Positions 1-8,424 of a DNA stretch of 64,000 nt are shown here, in pieces (positions within the stretch are counted from its first letter, which is position 1; each line of letters opens with the position of its first letter). A program made the position numbers and the translations under genes. Location of the stretch: the NCBI RefSeq assembly GCF_005930355.1, contig NZ_VDBO01000001.1, positions 1,667,403 to 1,731,402 on the forward strand, given 5' to 3'. The notes beneath the pieces are model-generated. The model was not told the DNA's origin. It ran no database searches and was given only the letters and a program-made list of their open reading frames with translations. Source of the stretch: Paenibacillus sinopodophylli (GTDB lineage Bacteria; Bacillota; Bacilli; Paenibacillales; Paenibacillaceae).

Positions 1-1373
1 GCACGTGCCAGGAAGTTCTGCTCCAGCTCCGTATCCATACTAACGGCTTGCAGCTTAATGACGTTATTGTAGCTAAGGCGTTCGCTATTCTCAAAGCCTG
101 GAAGCGGCTCCGGTACACGCGAATCGAACGTCTTCATCATCGTTTCGAGGTCGATTCCAAGCTTCCGTGCGAACTTCTCCACGTCATCCTGGCTAGGCGC
201 CTTCTGGAACATTTTATCCATTTTATTAAACAACCGATATGCCAAATATGTCGTCATTTCCTCGATTGGCAGCACCGCTGAGGAGGCGCCAATAATATTG
301 TAATCGTAATTGGCCGGATACAGCTTATTCATCTGCGCGATATTCGTCCGAATATTGCTAATGTAGTCATGAATAGCGAATTCTTCGCCAGACTGCTTCT
401 CTTCACTCGATATAAAGTTGGTGATATTCTCAGCCGTCACGTTCATGCAGTAGTCGTAGGCATTCTCAAGCAGCTTGCCTTCCGCATTCGTAGCGGAAAT
501 CAGATGACAGAGATTAAACGGCGGAAGCGGTGAATTAACCGATAAGATGCTGCCGTATTGCTGCTTGAACCGCTCTCCCCGACTGTCGACATTCATCCAG
601 TAATCCAGTTCTTTTAGCGCAGCATAGCCGTTTTTCTTAATGTATTCGCGCGTATGATCACTCAAGCTTTTATTCGCCAGGTTGATGTCCGGCGTGAACA
701 AGTAGCCGAGCGTATTGACTCGGTCAATACCCGCAGAGCCGTGATCGCGTTCAATGATTCCTCTAACGATATACGAGATATCAAGGAAACATCCGCTGCC
801 TGTACCACCGGATAAACCCGTCAGCAGGAATACCATCAGCTTCTTGTTTGTGCCAACAGACAACGTCTTAATCTTCTTATCTATACTCTGCACGACTTGA
901 TTGATCTTGGTGAACAGTAGCAGCCGCCCTGCTTGACGTACGCCTGCTGCGCCATTCATACCGTCTGTAATGCTAAGCTCAGGTGACAGCCAATCAGTAA
1001 TGTAAGGCTCCAGAATGCTGCGATTCTGCAGCAGCCCTCCTACCTCCGCATTGGACAGGAGCACGAACTCATTAATCGGATCGAGTCCTATGCCTTTATA
1101 TTTCTTATTGCGATCCTGTTCATTCGTTTCGAATGCAAGAAACTCCACATTGTCCGGTTTGTCCCGCTTGCGCTTGGAAGCAGTATCCTCCGGCAGCTTG
1201 AAGCGGCGGTTAATCTGATATTTCAATCTCAGGAGCGCGTCTATGCCTGTACCGCCGAGTCCGATAATGAGAATCGGATTGTCGATGGTGTCTACTCTAA
1301 TTTTCTCGCTGACAATGCCTCCGCCAAGCGAAACGTCTAGCTGCTGTATATGTTCTCTTACGATCGGTTTCAT
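1..1373 (-). CDS. Tubulin_2 / FtsZ-like GTPase-family protein (3' end outside window)
   Basis: The minus-strand frame opens with ATG at 1373, preceded by GGAGGGA at about 1381-1387, and stays open to base 1, so at least 457 residues are present and the C-terminus is missing. An N-terminal IIGLGGTGIDALLRLK stretch and a later LTGLSGGTGSG motif match the glycine-rich nucleotide-binding loops of the tubulin/FtsZ superfamily. The length and the absence of other FtsZ landmarks fit the bacterial Tubulin_2 (tubulin-like) family rather than cell-division FtsZ. It lies 35 bases downstream of the VWA membrane protein on the same strand, so the two are probably co-transcribed. The known family is predicted to form GTP-dependent polymers linked to membranes; a role here is inference. 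Confidence 0.8.
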   Translation of the reverse strand, partial: MKPIVREHIQQLDVSLGGGIVSEKIRVDTIDNPILIIGLGGTGIDALLRLKYQINRRFKLPEDTASKRKRDKPDNVEFLAFETNEQDRNKKYKGIGLDPINEFVLLSNAEVGGLLQNRSILEPYITDWLSPELSITDGMNGAAGVRQAGRLLLFTKINQVVQSIDKKIKTLSVGTNKKLMVFLLTGLSGGTGSGCFLDISYIVRGIIERDHGSAGIDRVNTLGYLFTPDINLANKSLSDHTREYIKKNGYAALKELDYWMNVDSRGERFKQQYGSILSVNSPLPPFNLCHLISATNAEGKLLENAYDYCMNVTAENITNFISSEEKQSGEEFAIHDYISNIRTNIAQMNKLYPANYDYNIIGASSAVLPIEEMTTYLAYRLFNKMDKMFQKAPSQDDVEKFARKLGIDLETMMKTFDSRVPEPLPGFENSERLSYNNVIKLQAVSMDTELEQNFLAR

Positions 1374-1408
1374 AGGGTATTCCCTCCAAAGCTCTATTTG
1401 TACGAAAT

Positions 1409-3190
1409 TTATACGAGATATTCAATGAATATCGTTTTGTCTACTTGCTTGAGCGACAACGTAATGCGGTCACCACTTTTCATTTCGAATTCACGTGCTG
1501 CATCGATTGCCCTTCCTGACTTCTCGATGGTACAATCTGAGCCATTCTGAAGCAGAATGCGGTCATTGCTGCCAGGCTTGAAGATGACCTTCTCCGTTTC
1601 TTTCAGCTCAGGCGCCAGCTGCAGCAACTGATGAAGCAGCAGCTTGCCTTTGAAGGCGGACAGCTTCTTATATTGCGGAGATGATTTGTCACCCGTATTC
1701 TCATCACGTATTTCAATGACAAGCTGGCCGACAAAACCACGATTCGCCTTTTTCATAAGCCGTGTAAGGAAGAATGCCGCAGCAAGCACTGCAGCAAGCG
1801 CTAACGCACCAAGCACAACTGGGACCACAGGGAACGGCTTACTCGCTTCACCGTCTGGCTGCGATGGCGCAGTCTGACCCGCTCCCCCTGACTTAGCTGT
1901 AATCGCGACCGGGTCTGTTTCACGGAAGAAGCTCTCCTCCTCTGCCCTCACCATAATCTCATAGTCGTGAGCGTCTTCAATCTTATACGTCCCTTCGAAA
2001 TGGTCGCCAGCATTCGCCATAGCCATTTCTTTGGTCGAACCGGTATCCACATCTTTAACGAGCAAAACCGCGCTCATGTTGCTGTACTGCCCGTCATCCT
2101 TCAGCTTTTGTCCCCCGCTTACCAGATAAGAGCTGAATTTGACCGTGTCGCCTTTCGAATAGGCTGACTTCGCAAGCGGGTCCATCGCCAAGGTTAGATC
2201 GTAGTTGAAAATCAGATTAATATCGATTTTATCGCGGCTCACGCCCTTAACCTGCAGCGTCCAATCCCCTTCAAGCGGTGAGAGCAGCTTGATCAAGGAA
2301 TAGCTCTTCGACTTCGACAGCAGAATATCATCGGATGGAATCGTTACTTCATTGCCGGATGGATCAATAAGCTTAGTCTCCACTGGCTTTGAAGACATGA
2401 TTGATATATTTGCTTCCAGCACGTTGGCGTTGGGAACGGAAATATTGACGTTCTGATAGCTTCCATCGGCAGTGATCGAATCGACTGGAACTACGTTTAG
2501 ATCAAGATGGCTTGCGAATATTTCACTTAAAATTTGCGGCAGATCATCTGCCGAATTGGTGGAGAATGATTTGCCTCCGGTCAATTCAGAGAGCTCGGCA
2601 AGCGCATCCTTATTCAGCTTTCCGTCTGCGTTCAGCCCGATGGTATAAATCGGTACCCCGCTGTCATTCGCTTCTTTGACCGCCTTGTCCATGTCCGCAT
2701 CCGACTCCGCCTGCGTTCTACCGGACGAATCATTGAAATCGTTATTGCCATCCGCAAGCAATATAATCATCGGCTCATGGCCTGGCTCCGCACCATCACT
2801 CAAAATTTGCACAGCTTCCGTCACACCGACAGAAACGTCGGTATACGCACCGCGGTTCAATTGATCAATAAATCCCTTTAGGTTCGTTTTATCCGAAGCA
2901 GATTGAATTTCAAGCAGCGCTTTCTCGCGTTGAATCTCATCGGTATAGGCAACGATGCCAACTCGGTCACCCTTAGTTGACAGCATATCGATGAACATTT
3001 TCATCGCTTCGTTGCCGATTTTACCTGGATCACTTGTGCTCATGGAGTTGCTTACGTCGAGAACCAGAACCGCATCGATCTGAGAAGATCCCTGCGCTGC
3101 GTTCGCGGTATAGAAGCTGCCAAATGGCAATAAAAGCAAGGCGGAAGCGAATAGAAGCTGTCGTGATAATCGTTTAAGTCGTCGGTTCAT
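1409..3190 (-). CDS. Membrane-anchored VWA-domain protein
   Basis: The 593-residue protein starts at ATG 3190 with AAGGAG seven bases upstream. Residues 10-32 form a signal peptide or signal anchor ending near TANAA. A von Willebrand factor A domain follows, with the MIDAS motif DVSNS at residues 45-49 and a later acidic LLADGNND segment. The middle (about 240-440) is beta-rich and extracytoplasmic. One strong membrane helix (about 457-480, rich in V, A and L) is followed by a ~110-residue cytosolic tail with an RILLQN...GDRITLSL pattern that looks like a small beta-sandwich, possibly FHA-like. This topology exposes the metal-binding VWA domain outside the cell and a sensor or adaptor tail inside, next to a tubulin-like GTPase encoded just downstream. 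Confidence 0.82.
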   Translation of the reverse strand: MNRRLKRLSRQLLFASALLLLPFGSFYTANAAQGSSQIDAVLVLDVSNSMSTSDPGKIGNEAMKMFIDMLSTKGDRVGIVAYTDEIQREKALLEIQSASDKTNLKGFIDQLNRGAYTDVSVGVTEAVQILSDGAEPGHEPMIILLADGNNDFNDSSGRTQAESDADMDKAVKEANDSGVPIYTIGLNADGKLNKDALAELSELTGGKSFSTNSADDLPQILSEIFASHLDLNVVPVDSITADGSYQNVNISVPNANVLEANISIMSSKPVETKLIDPSGNEVTIPSDDILLSKSKSYSLIKLLSPLEGDWTLQVKGVSRDKIDINLIFNYDLTLAMDPLAKSAYSKGDTVKFSSYLVSGGQKLKDDGQYSNMSAVLLVKDVDTGSTKEMAMANAGDHFEGTYKIEDAHDYEIMVRAEEESFFRETDPVAITAKSGGAGQTAPSQPDGEASKPFPVVPVVLGALALAAVLAAAFFLTRLMKKANRGFVGQLVIEIRDENTGDKSSPQYKKLSAFKGKLLLHQLLQLAPELKETEKVIFKPGSNDRILLQNGSDCTIEKSGRAIDAAREFEMKSGDRITLSLKQVDKTIFIEYLV

Positions 3191-3272
3191 ATTTGTACTC
3201 CTTTGTAATGGGACAATAGTTGCTTATCAGCTAGCCCTGCTGTCACTGTTAGTCACAGCTCTCCTTGTAATG

Positions 3273-3294
3273 GTATACTGTAAATAAAGTATAC
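3273..3294. promoter_or_regulatory. Inverted repeat in divergent promoter region (GTATACT-N8-AGTATAC)
   Basis: Perfect 7-bp arms, GTATACT at 3273-3279 and AGTATAC at 3288-3294, lie between the divergent VWA gene and the 51-residue membrane gene. Each arm also contains a TATACT -10-like hexamer, one on each strand, so the repeat may be the cores of two back-to-back promoters, an operator, or both. No protein assay is implied. Confidence 0.45.
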
Positions 3295-3341
3295 AAGATA
3301 GATTTCCAGAAATCACTTTTACTGTAAGAGAGGAACAGCAC

Positions 3342-3497
3342 ATGATTACATACGTATGTCTCGGGCTATTGTTTCTTTTTGTCTTGATCAGCTTCTTTCG
3401 TTATCGCTCAAGGCGGAGACGAGCCCTATCTCCGGAGCAGATTAATAAGTTAGTCTTATCTATTCTAAAAAGCAGCGGGCAGCGTGATCGCGAATGA
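3342..3497 (+). CDS. Small single-span membrane protein (51 aa)
   Basis: ATG at 3342 follows an AGAGAGGAAC ribosome-binding site. The 51-codon frame encodes a hydrophobic helix at residues 4-19 (YVCLGLLFLFVLISFF), then a strongly basic stretch RYRSRRRRA (positive-inside rule puts the C-terminus in the cytosol) and a short amphipathic tail. Its TGA at 3495-3497 overlaps the ATG of the next gene (ATGA), which is typical of translationally coupled, real gene pairs. No family is recognised. The coupling suggests it works with the zinc-ribbon membrane protein. Confidence 0.7.
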   Translation: MITYVCLGLLFLFVLISFFRYRSRRRRALSPEQINKLVLSILKSSGQRDRE

Positions 3498-4447
3498 TAA
3501 AAAAACGACCTGTACTTCTCACCCCTTATATTAAAACACGCTATCCTTACAATAAGCTTAAAATTTGCCGCCGCTGCAACCACTTTACTGTACTTGGCGA
3601 ATCAGAATGCCCCGTTTGCAGTAAATCCGCCTTGCAGCCTGTAGAAAAACGGGCATTAGCAGCCCTTAAGAAATCATTGTGGGGATCACGTCTAATCGCC
3701 ATGATATTGATCGCAGTTGGCATTGCGATGAGCGAGTCACCGCTGCATACCGTGATAGCCGCAATAGGGGGCACGACGCTACTCGCTCTATTATGGACGA
3801 TGCAGAGACGCTCGGCCCCTGCACTTTTGCGCATAGAGCTTGAGAAATTATTTCGTGAAGAGGCCTATCCTCTCATTACTGGACTTGCTAATGACCGAGA
3901 AACAGCCATTAAAGTGTTCCATGATGGCGATAAACCGCTGGCTTACGAGATGCTGCGAGAAATCGGAGCGCTCGTTCATACCGACCAGCTGCGGATTGAA
4001 CAAATTCTGCTGCTCCAATCCTTCGTCCTTCGCAAGGACATGGACCTGATGCTCGATCCGCTGCTGATGAACGCATTTCATGCTGATCTTGTTGAATATA
4101 TTGGCGAGCTTGCTAAGATTAGACGCGACCTGCTGAAGGAAAATACATTCCGTTACATCCTGCTGCATGAGGCTCGAATTTTGAAAATGGAGCACGGTGA
4201 AAGTATTCTCATCGCTGTTGCCGGTGCCGCTGTCCGAATGAAACGCTACGTTACGCTTTATCCGTATTTGCTTATGCGGTATGCGCGAAAGCTTCCGAAG
4301 GACCGTTTTCTAAGACTGTACTCACTGGTTCAAACGGACCCCAAAGGGAACTTTGGTCCACTGTATGATGAGGTTACGAGTATTTATAACGAGAAATACA
4401 AATGGGATGAAGATTTCCAGCAAGCTAGTAAGCAGCGCCGCTTCTAG
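3494..4447 (+). CDS. Zinc-ribbon membrane protein of unknown function
   Basis: The 317-residue product begins four bases inside the preceding 51-codon gene. Residues about 24-45 carry CRRC...CPVC, a classic two-knuckle zinc ribbon. Two adjacent hydrophobic segments follow (about 66-80 and 85-103, ILIAVGIAM and IAAIGGTTLLALLW), forming a membrane hairpin. The remaining ~210 residues are soluble and helical, with many Leu/Arg/Glu repeats (LLLQSFVLRKDMDLMLDPLL), suggesting a TPR-like or all-alpha cytosolic domain. The product family is not recognised. Its divergent position next to the VWA/tubulin pair makes a shared function plausible but unproven. Confidence 0.72.
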   Translation: MIKKRPVLLTPYIKTRYPYNKLKICRRCNHFTVLGESECPVCSKSALQPVEKRALAALKKSLWGSRLIAMILIAVGIAMSESPLHTVIAAIGGTTLLALLWTMQRRSAPALLRIELEKLFREEAYPLITGLANDRETAIKVFHDGDKPLAYEMLREIGALVHTDQLRIEQILLLQSFVLRKDMDLMLDPLLMNAFHADLVEYIGELAKIRRDLLKENTFRYILLHEARILKMEHGESILIAVAGAAVRMKRYVTLYPYLLMRYARKLPKDRFLRLYSLVQTDPKGNFGPLYDEVTSIYNEKYKWDEDFQQASKQRRF

Positions 4448-4556
4448 CGGGCCAATCACGTAGAATAAAAGTCTCGGTAACAAACATCCAATCCTAGCAT
4501 GAAGCTCCAGCATATGATAGTGCAGGCAATCTATCATGAAAGGAATTTGATGCCCA

Positions 4557-4967
4557 TTGAAACGAAAAAAACGTGCTCGTATCAATGCGATTCTGCCTGT
4601 TACGAGTGAATCTCTGATTGATGTTGCGCTGTCTACTGACTCGCCAGTCACATCTCTGCCAGTCACGTCTCTGCCAGAGCGTGAAAGCCCTTCGTTCGCC
4701 AGGCTTGGGGGGCTCGGAGGACTCGACAGCATGTTTTCCATGATGGGCAAAGTTCAACAGTTTTTCGGTATATTCCAACAAATTCGTCCCGCTTTCCGAA
4801 TGGTTGGCTCCCTTCTCGGACCTAAAGCATTGGTGTCAGGCATCCCGGTCAGCAGGATTAAGCCGAAAGCCGCTAAAGCCCAGAAGCGCTCATCAAGCCA
4901 TAAAGCTGTTCTGCATGTTTCTACGAAAAGAAAGACATGCCAAGCCCCGCATACTAAGAAGGCGTAA
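4557..4967 (+). CDS. Basic hypothetical protein, TTG start
   Basis: The 136-residue frame starts with TTG at 4557 (MKRKKRAR). An AAAGGA site ends 13 bases before it, which is long, while an ATG at 4550 in another frame is better spaced but yields only 19 codons. The N-terminus contains a short DNA and protein repeat (SPVTSLPVTSLP, about 4636-4680). A glycine- and phenylalanine-rich centre (LGGLGGLDSMFSMMGKVQQFF) leads into an amphipathic FQQIRPAFRMVGSLLG helix, and the C-terminal 35 residues are Lys/Arg-rich. It resembles small YqfQ/VrrA-like spore or envelope proteins of Bacillales, but I cannot assign it firmly. A strong terminator follows directly. Confidence 0.55.
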   Translation: MKRKKRARINAILPVTSESLIDVALSTDSPVTSLPVTSLPERESPSFARLGGLGGLDSMFSMMGKVQQFFGIFQQIRPAFRMVGSLLGPKALVSGIPVSRIKPKAAKAQKRSSSHKAVLHVSTKRKTCQAPHTKKA

Positions 4968-4971
4968 CCGC

Positions 4972-5017
4972 AAAAAGGCTGCATGAAACCCCAAATGGGT
5001 GCATGCAGCCTTTTTTA
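4972..5017. terminator. Bidirectional intrinsic terminator
   Basis: AAAAAGGCTGCATG and its complement GCATGCAGCCTTTTTT flank an inner ACCC/GGGT stem. There is a T-run on the plus strand and an A-run (T-run on minus) on the other side. It sits between the converging 4557 and ThuA-like genes and can serve both. Confidence 0.9.
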
Positions 5018-5025
5018 ATGGTTCA

Positions 5026-5760
5026 CTATGCTTCGTTTCCTTTTGCCGAAATTGTCTCCAGTGGCTGGGCGTTTCCGTAAAGCGGACGTTTGCGGTCAAC
5101 TTGCTTTGCCCACTTCACCGCATTCACTATAACACGTTGAATGTCTTTGTTGTAATACGTTGGATACGTTTCATGCCCCGGGCGGAAATAAAACACTTTG
5201 CCATTCCCGCGTGTGAAGGTACATCCGCTGCGAAATATTTCCCCACCCTCAAACCAACTGGTGAAGATGAGTTCATCTGGCGCAGGAATATCGAAATGCT
5301 CACCGTACATCTCTTCTCTCTCCAGCTCGATATACTCACCGATGCCTTCCACGATAGGATGGCTTGGCGCTACGACCCATAGACGCTCTTTCTCGTCCGC
5401 TTCACGCCATTTCAGATCACAGCTCGTACCCATAAGCAGCTTGAAAATTTTCGAGAAATGACCCGAGTGGAGGACAATAAGACCCATACCATCAAGCACG
5501 CGCTGCTTGACTTTCTGAACGACCTCATCTGACACATCCCCATGTGCAAGATGTCCCCACCATATTAATACATCCGTATGGTTCAATACGTCTTCTGTTA
5601 AACCGTGCTCCGGCTCGTCCAGCGTTGCCGTTCCGGCTGTATAACCTGCTTCCTCCAAAAAACCAGCAATCGCGCCATGAATACCTGCCGGATATATTTC
5701 GCCGACTAACGGATTTTGTTTCTCATGACGATTCTCGTTCCAGACCGTTACCTTGACCAT
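5026..5760 (-). CDS. ThuA-like domain protein
   Basis: The 244-residue protein matches the ThuA (trehalose utilization) family, which has a class I glutamine amidotransferase-like fold. The N-terminal [11 protein letters not shown] and the middle [26 protein letters not shown] and FRPGHETYP motifs are the family landmarks. The length is normal for stand-alone ThuA proteins. ThuA proteins occur in sugar-utilisation loci and their exact reaction is unsettled. ATG 5760 follows an AGGGGTG site. The gene is divergent from an AraC-type regulator, which is its most likely controller. Confidence 0.88.
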   Translation of the reverse strand: MVKVTVWNENRHEKQNPLVGEIYPAGIHGAIAGFLEEAGYTAGTATLDEPEHGLTEDVLNHTDVLIWWGHLAHGDVSDEVVQKVKQRVLDGMGLIVLHSGHFSKIFKLLMGTSCDLKWREADEKERLWVVAPSHPIVEGIGEYIELEREEMYGEHFDIPAPDELIFTSWFEGGEIFRSGCTFTRGNGKVFYFRPGHETYPTYYNKDIQRVIVNAVKWAKQVDRKRPLYGNAQPLETISAKGNEA

Positions 5761-5883
5761 TTGAAGAACACCCCTTACTGAGATTGATAGTCCAAGTATA
5801 GGAAATTCAAGCTTCCAGCGAAATAGTAAATCATGCTGACTTTGTATTCAAAAGTGTTATACTCCAAACAGGAGGTCATGCAT

Positions 5884-6801
5884 TTGCCATACATAAAATC
5901 CTTTGCAGATACCCATTCCGAAGCAATTAATGAAGAGGTCATCTACCAAAACCCGCTACTGTTTTTGAAAATATGGGAAATTGCTGCTGAAGCTCATACA
6001 ACCAGCAATCTAGAGAAGTATCCTTGGCATTTCCACAAAGAGGTTGAATTTCTTGCGATTCTAGAAGGCCAGCTAGGCGTACAAAGCAAGCATGATTATA
6101 TCATGCTCGGACCTGGCGATGTCATGGTTCTAGGCGCTTCACAGCCTCATCATACCCATAAACCAATGACAGGGACACTGCACTACATCGTGTTCCAGAT
6201 CGATTTGGGCAAGCATTTCGACCAGAGCACCTTGCCTTATCTTAACTGCTTCTCCGAGCTCACAGAGCCGCTTGATCAGCTTAACTATATCTTTCAGACG
6301 AATCAATCGGCCAGACAAGAGTGTTTTGCCTTCATTCTCGACGTATTCCATGAATCGCAATTGAGAATGAAAGGCTACGAGATGGCGATTAGCTCCACGA
6401 TTAAGAGAATGCTGCTGCTATTGTTAAGGAACGATAGCCGGAATGTTCTCCGTTATGCTGTGGAAGCCGAATTAAATCGATTACGGCCAGTACTTGATTA
6501 TATTGATGCCCGTTTCAATGAAAAGCTCTGCATCGAGGACGCCTGTGCCCTGCTTAATCTGAGTTATCATTATTTCATTAAGTATTTTAAGAAAACAATG
6601 GGCATCTCCTTCGTTGAATATGTCAACTATAAGAGAATCAAGCAGGCTGAGCTATTATTGCTGACGAGTGAGCTTAGTATTATGGAAGTGAGCCTTGAGG
6701 TAGGTATATCCAACATGGCGCAGTTCTATAAGCTGTTCAAACGGCATAACCAATGCTCGCCTCGGGAATTCAAGCTGCTCATGCGAAGCGAGTCCAGATG
6801 A
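5884..6801 (+). CDS. AraC-family regulator with N-terminal cupin
   Basis: A frame is open from ATG 5833, but the only good ribosome-binding site is GGAGG at 5871-5875, which sits inside that extension. It is two bases from ATG 5878 and eight bases from TTG 5884, so TTG 5884 (MPYIKSFAD, ~305 residues) is preferred. The N-terminal half has a cupin signature (WHFHKEVEFLAILEG, YIMLGPGDVMVLG) for ligand binding. The last ~100 residues carry two AraC helix-turn-helix motifs (CIEDACALLNLSYHYFIKYFKK; SIMEVSLEVGISNMAQFYKLFKRH). It is divergent from the ThuA-like gene, which it probably regulates in response to a sugar. Confidence 0.88.
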   Translation: MPYIKSFADTHSEAINEEVIYQNPLLFLKIWEIAAEAHTTSNLEKYPWHFHKEVEFLAILEGQLGVQSKHDYIMLGPGDVMVLGASQPHHTHKPMTGTLHYIVFQIDLGKHFDQSTLPYLNCFSELTEPLDQLNYIFQTNQSARQECFAFILDVFHESQLRMKGYEMAISSTIKRMLLLLLRNDSRNVLRYAVEAELNRLRPVLDYIDARFNEKLCIEDACALLNLSYHYFIKYFKKTMGISFVEYVNYKRIKQAELLLLTSELSIMEVSLEVGISNMAQFYKLFKRHNQCSPREFKLLMRSESR

Positions 6802-6831
6802 ACAACTGCAACTTGACTTGATTGCAGCCAC

Positions 6832-6874
6832 TTGATATTCAAAAAAAGAAATGTTATATTGATTGAGGCATCAA
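6832..6874 (+). promoter_or_regulatory. Promoter and probable MarR operator
   Basis: TTGATA (6832-6837) and TATATT (6855-6860) are separated by exactly 17 bp. An inverted repeat, TTGAT (6859-6863) and ATCAA (6870-6874), overlaps the -10/start region. This is the usual place for an autoregulating MarR-family protein to bind, and the gene behind it encodes one. Confidence 0.65.
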
Positions 6875-6908
6875 TCATTGAGGGGTCAGATGATTCCGGA
6901 GGGAGGAA

Positions 6909-7334
6909 ATGCTTATCACACGATTTAAATCGAAGGAAGAGCGCATTCTATATCTGCTCCAAGGACTTAACAATAAGCTTAGTCCCAAGTTTGAACGTTG
7001 TACTGGTATTAGCTCCTCGCGTTATGAGCTTCTATGCGAGCTTTATGAGGCGAATGAGATCAACCAATCCACCTTGCAGAAGATGATCAATATTGACAGC
7101 GCAGCTATTACACGCCACCTCAAGCAGCTCGAAGCAGATGGAATGGTTTCAAGACGTAGAAACCCTGCGGACAACCGAATTACTTTCGTGAGACTTACCC
7201 AAGAAGGCAGAGAACGAATAATTGGGTATAAAGTAGAAAAAGCTAATTTTGTCAGCAAAATGATGAATGATTTCACAGATGAGGAACTCGCTACACTTGA
7301 TGACTTGCTAAACCGTATGCAAAATAATATATAA
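6909..7334 (+). CDS. MarR-family transcriptional regulator
   Basis: The 141-residue product starts at ATG 6909 behind GGAGGGAGGAA. The centre has the winged helix of MarR proteins: NQSTLQKMINIDSAAITRHLKQLEADGMVSRRRNPADNRI, where the D/R-rich wing (PADNR) is the family signature. Helices at both ends would form the dimer interface. It heads an operon with a nitroreductase and a small monooxygenase (51 and 27 bp gaps). This is the standard arrangement for quinone, electrophile or oxidant sensing with the detoxification enzymes under the sensor's own control. Confidence 0.92.
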   Translation: MLITRFKSKEERILYLLQGLNNKLSPKFERCTGISSSRYELLCELYEANEINQSTLQKMINIDSAAITRHLKQLEADGMVSRRRNPADNRITFVRLTQEGRERIIGYKVEKANFVSKMMNDFTDEELATLDDLLNRMQNNI

Positions 7335-7385
7335 ATCCTGCTAGGATCATCAATCTATTCACATCATAAAGGAGATTACAACAAC

Positions 7386-8024
7386 ATGAGTAAATTTCAA
7401 AAAACAAATGATTTCAATGAAGTGGTATACGGACGTCGCTCCGTTAAAAAATATGATGCTAGTGTCAAAATCAGCCGTGAAGAGCTTACTGAAATTTTGG
7501 CAGAGGCGACAACGGCTCCCTCTTCCGTTAACATGCAGCCTTGGCGTTTCGTCGTCATTGAGAGTGACGAAGGCAAAGCAACGCTCGCTCCACTCGCCAG
7601 ATTCAATCAAAATCAAGTGAGTACTTCAGCAGCGGTAATTGCCGTGTTCGGCGACAAGGATCACTTTCAATATTCGGAGGAAATCTTCGGTAAATCTGTA
7701 GAACTCGGTTATATGCCTCAGGAAATCAAAGATATGCAACTAAAAGCTTTTACCCCTTATTACGAAAATATATCGGATGCTGACCTGCGTGATGTCATGA
7801 TGGTTGATGCAGGACTTGTTTCTATGCAGCTCATGCTTGTCGCTCGCGCCCATGGCTATGATACGAATCCAATCGGCGGCTTTGAGAGAGATCAAATTGC
7901 CGAAGCCTTCGGCCTGGACAAGGATCGTTATGTACCTGTGATGCTGATTTCCATTGGAAAGCAAGATTATGAAGGACGTCCCTCCTATAGACTGCCTGTC
8001 GATACCATTACAACTTGGAAATAA
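7386..8024 (+). CDS. Nitroreductase-family FMN oxidoreductase
   Basis: The 212-residue protein begins at ATG 7386 behind AAAGGAG. The N-terminal GRRSVKKYD and APSSVNMQPWRFVVI are FMN-phosphate and FMN-ring contacts typical of the nitroreductase superfamily. The C-terminal half has GYDTNPIGGF and YVPVMLISIGK. Such dimeric flavoproteins reduce nitro compounds or quinones with NAD(P)H. Position downstream of a MarR regulator and upstream of an ABM-domain monooxygenase suggests detoxification of quinone-like or electrophilic compounds. Length is normal and the frame intact. Confidence 0.92.
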   Translation: MSKFQKTNDFNEVVYGRRSVKKYDASVKISREELTEILAEATTAPSSVNMQPWRFVVIESDEGKATLAPLARFNQNQVSTSAAVIAVFGDKDHFQYSEEIFGKSVELGYMPQEIKDMQLKAFTPYYENISDADLRDVMMVDAGLVSMQLMLVARAHGYDTNPIGGFERDQIAEAFGLDKDRYVPVMLISIGKQDYEGRPSYRLPVDTITTWK

Positions 8025-8051
8025 TGAAAATATAAAGGACGGTGAACAACT

Positions 8052-8348
8052 ATGATTATTATTCATGCCACTCTCACAGTGAAACCTGAGCAAGAGCAAG
8101 CTTTTCTAGAGGCTGCCAAAGTGCTTGTTGCAGCGACGCGTGCTGAAGAAGGAAATATAAGCTATGAGCTCATGAAGGCTACAGAAAAAGAACAACAATA
8201 TACGATGGTCGAATTGTGGAAAGACGTTGAGGCAACGACTATTCATAACACAAGTGCCCACTTCACAGCTTTCGTTCAGCGTGCACAAGCTTTCCTTGCT
8301 GCTCCAATGGATCTGAGAGTGTTCAATGGGGAGCAAGTCAATTATTAA
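8052..8348 (+). CDS. ABM-domain putative quinol monooxygenase (YgiN-like)
   Basis: The 98-residue product is a complete antibiotic-biosynthesis-monooxygenase (ABM) ferredoxin-like fold protein. It opens with IIIHATLTVKPEQEQAFLEA, continues with EEGNISYELMKATEKEQQYTMVELWKDVEA, and ends with HTSAHFTAF-type residues (NTSAHFTAF). Small proteins of this type act as cofactor-free quinol or aromatic monooxygenases. It is the last gene of the MarR operon, 27 bp behind the nitroreductase, with ribosome-binding site AAAGGACGGTG. Confidence 0.88.
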   Translation: MIIIHATLTVKPEQEQAFLEAAKVLVAATRAEEGNISYELMKATEKEQQYTMVELWKDVEATTIHNTSAHFTAFVQRAQAFLAAPMDLRVFNGEQVNY

Positions 8349-8363
8349 CATGTGAGCACAGGA

Positions 8364-8395
8364 AGAGGTGAGGGGCATTAGTGCCCCTCACCTCT
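8364..8395. terminator. Strong hairpin at converging gene ends
   Basis: A 13-bp stem, AGAGGTGAGGGGC (8364-8376) and its exact complement (8383-8395), has a 6-base loop. It lies between the monooxygenase gene and the converging AraC-type response regulator. No T-run follows on either strand, so efficiency as an intrinsic terminator is uncertain. Confidence 0.6.
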
Positions 8396-8424
8396 CTCTG
8401 TATATATGTTCAATTAGGAGCTTA

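Noticed and set aside
4550-4609. 19-codon frame starting at ATG 4550, better spaced from AAAGGA than the TTG start
   Set aside because: Too short to call; noted only because translation of it could affect the TTG 4557 gene.
4322-4781. Minus-strand frames of 142 and 95 codons over the 3494 and 4557 genes
   Set aside because: They overlap the ends of well-supported plus-strand genes and lack start signals or motifs.
6100-6400. 73-codon minus-strand frame within the AraC regulator
   Set aside because: Shadow frame without start signal.
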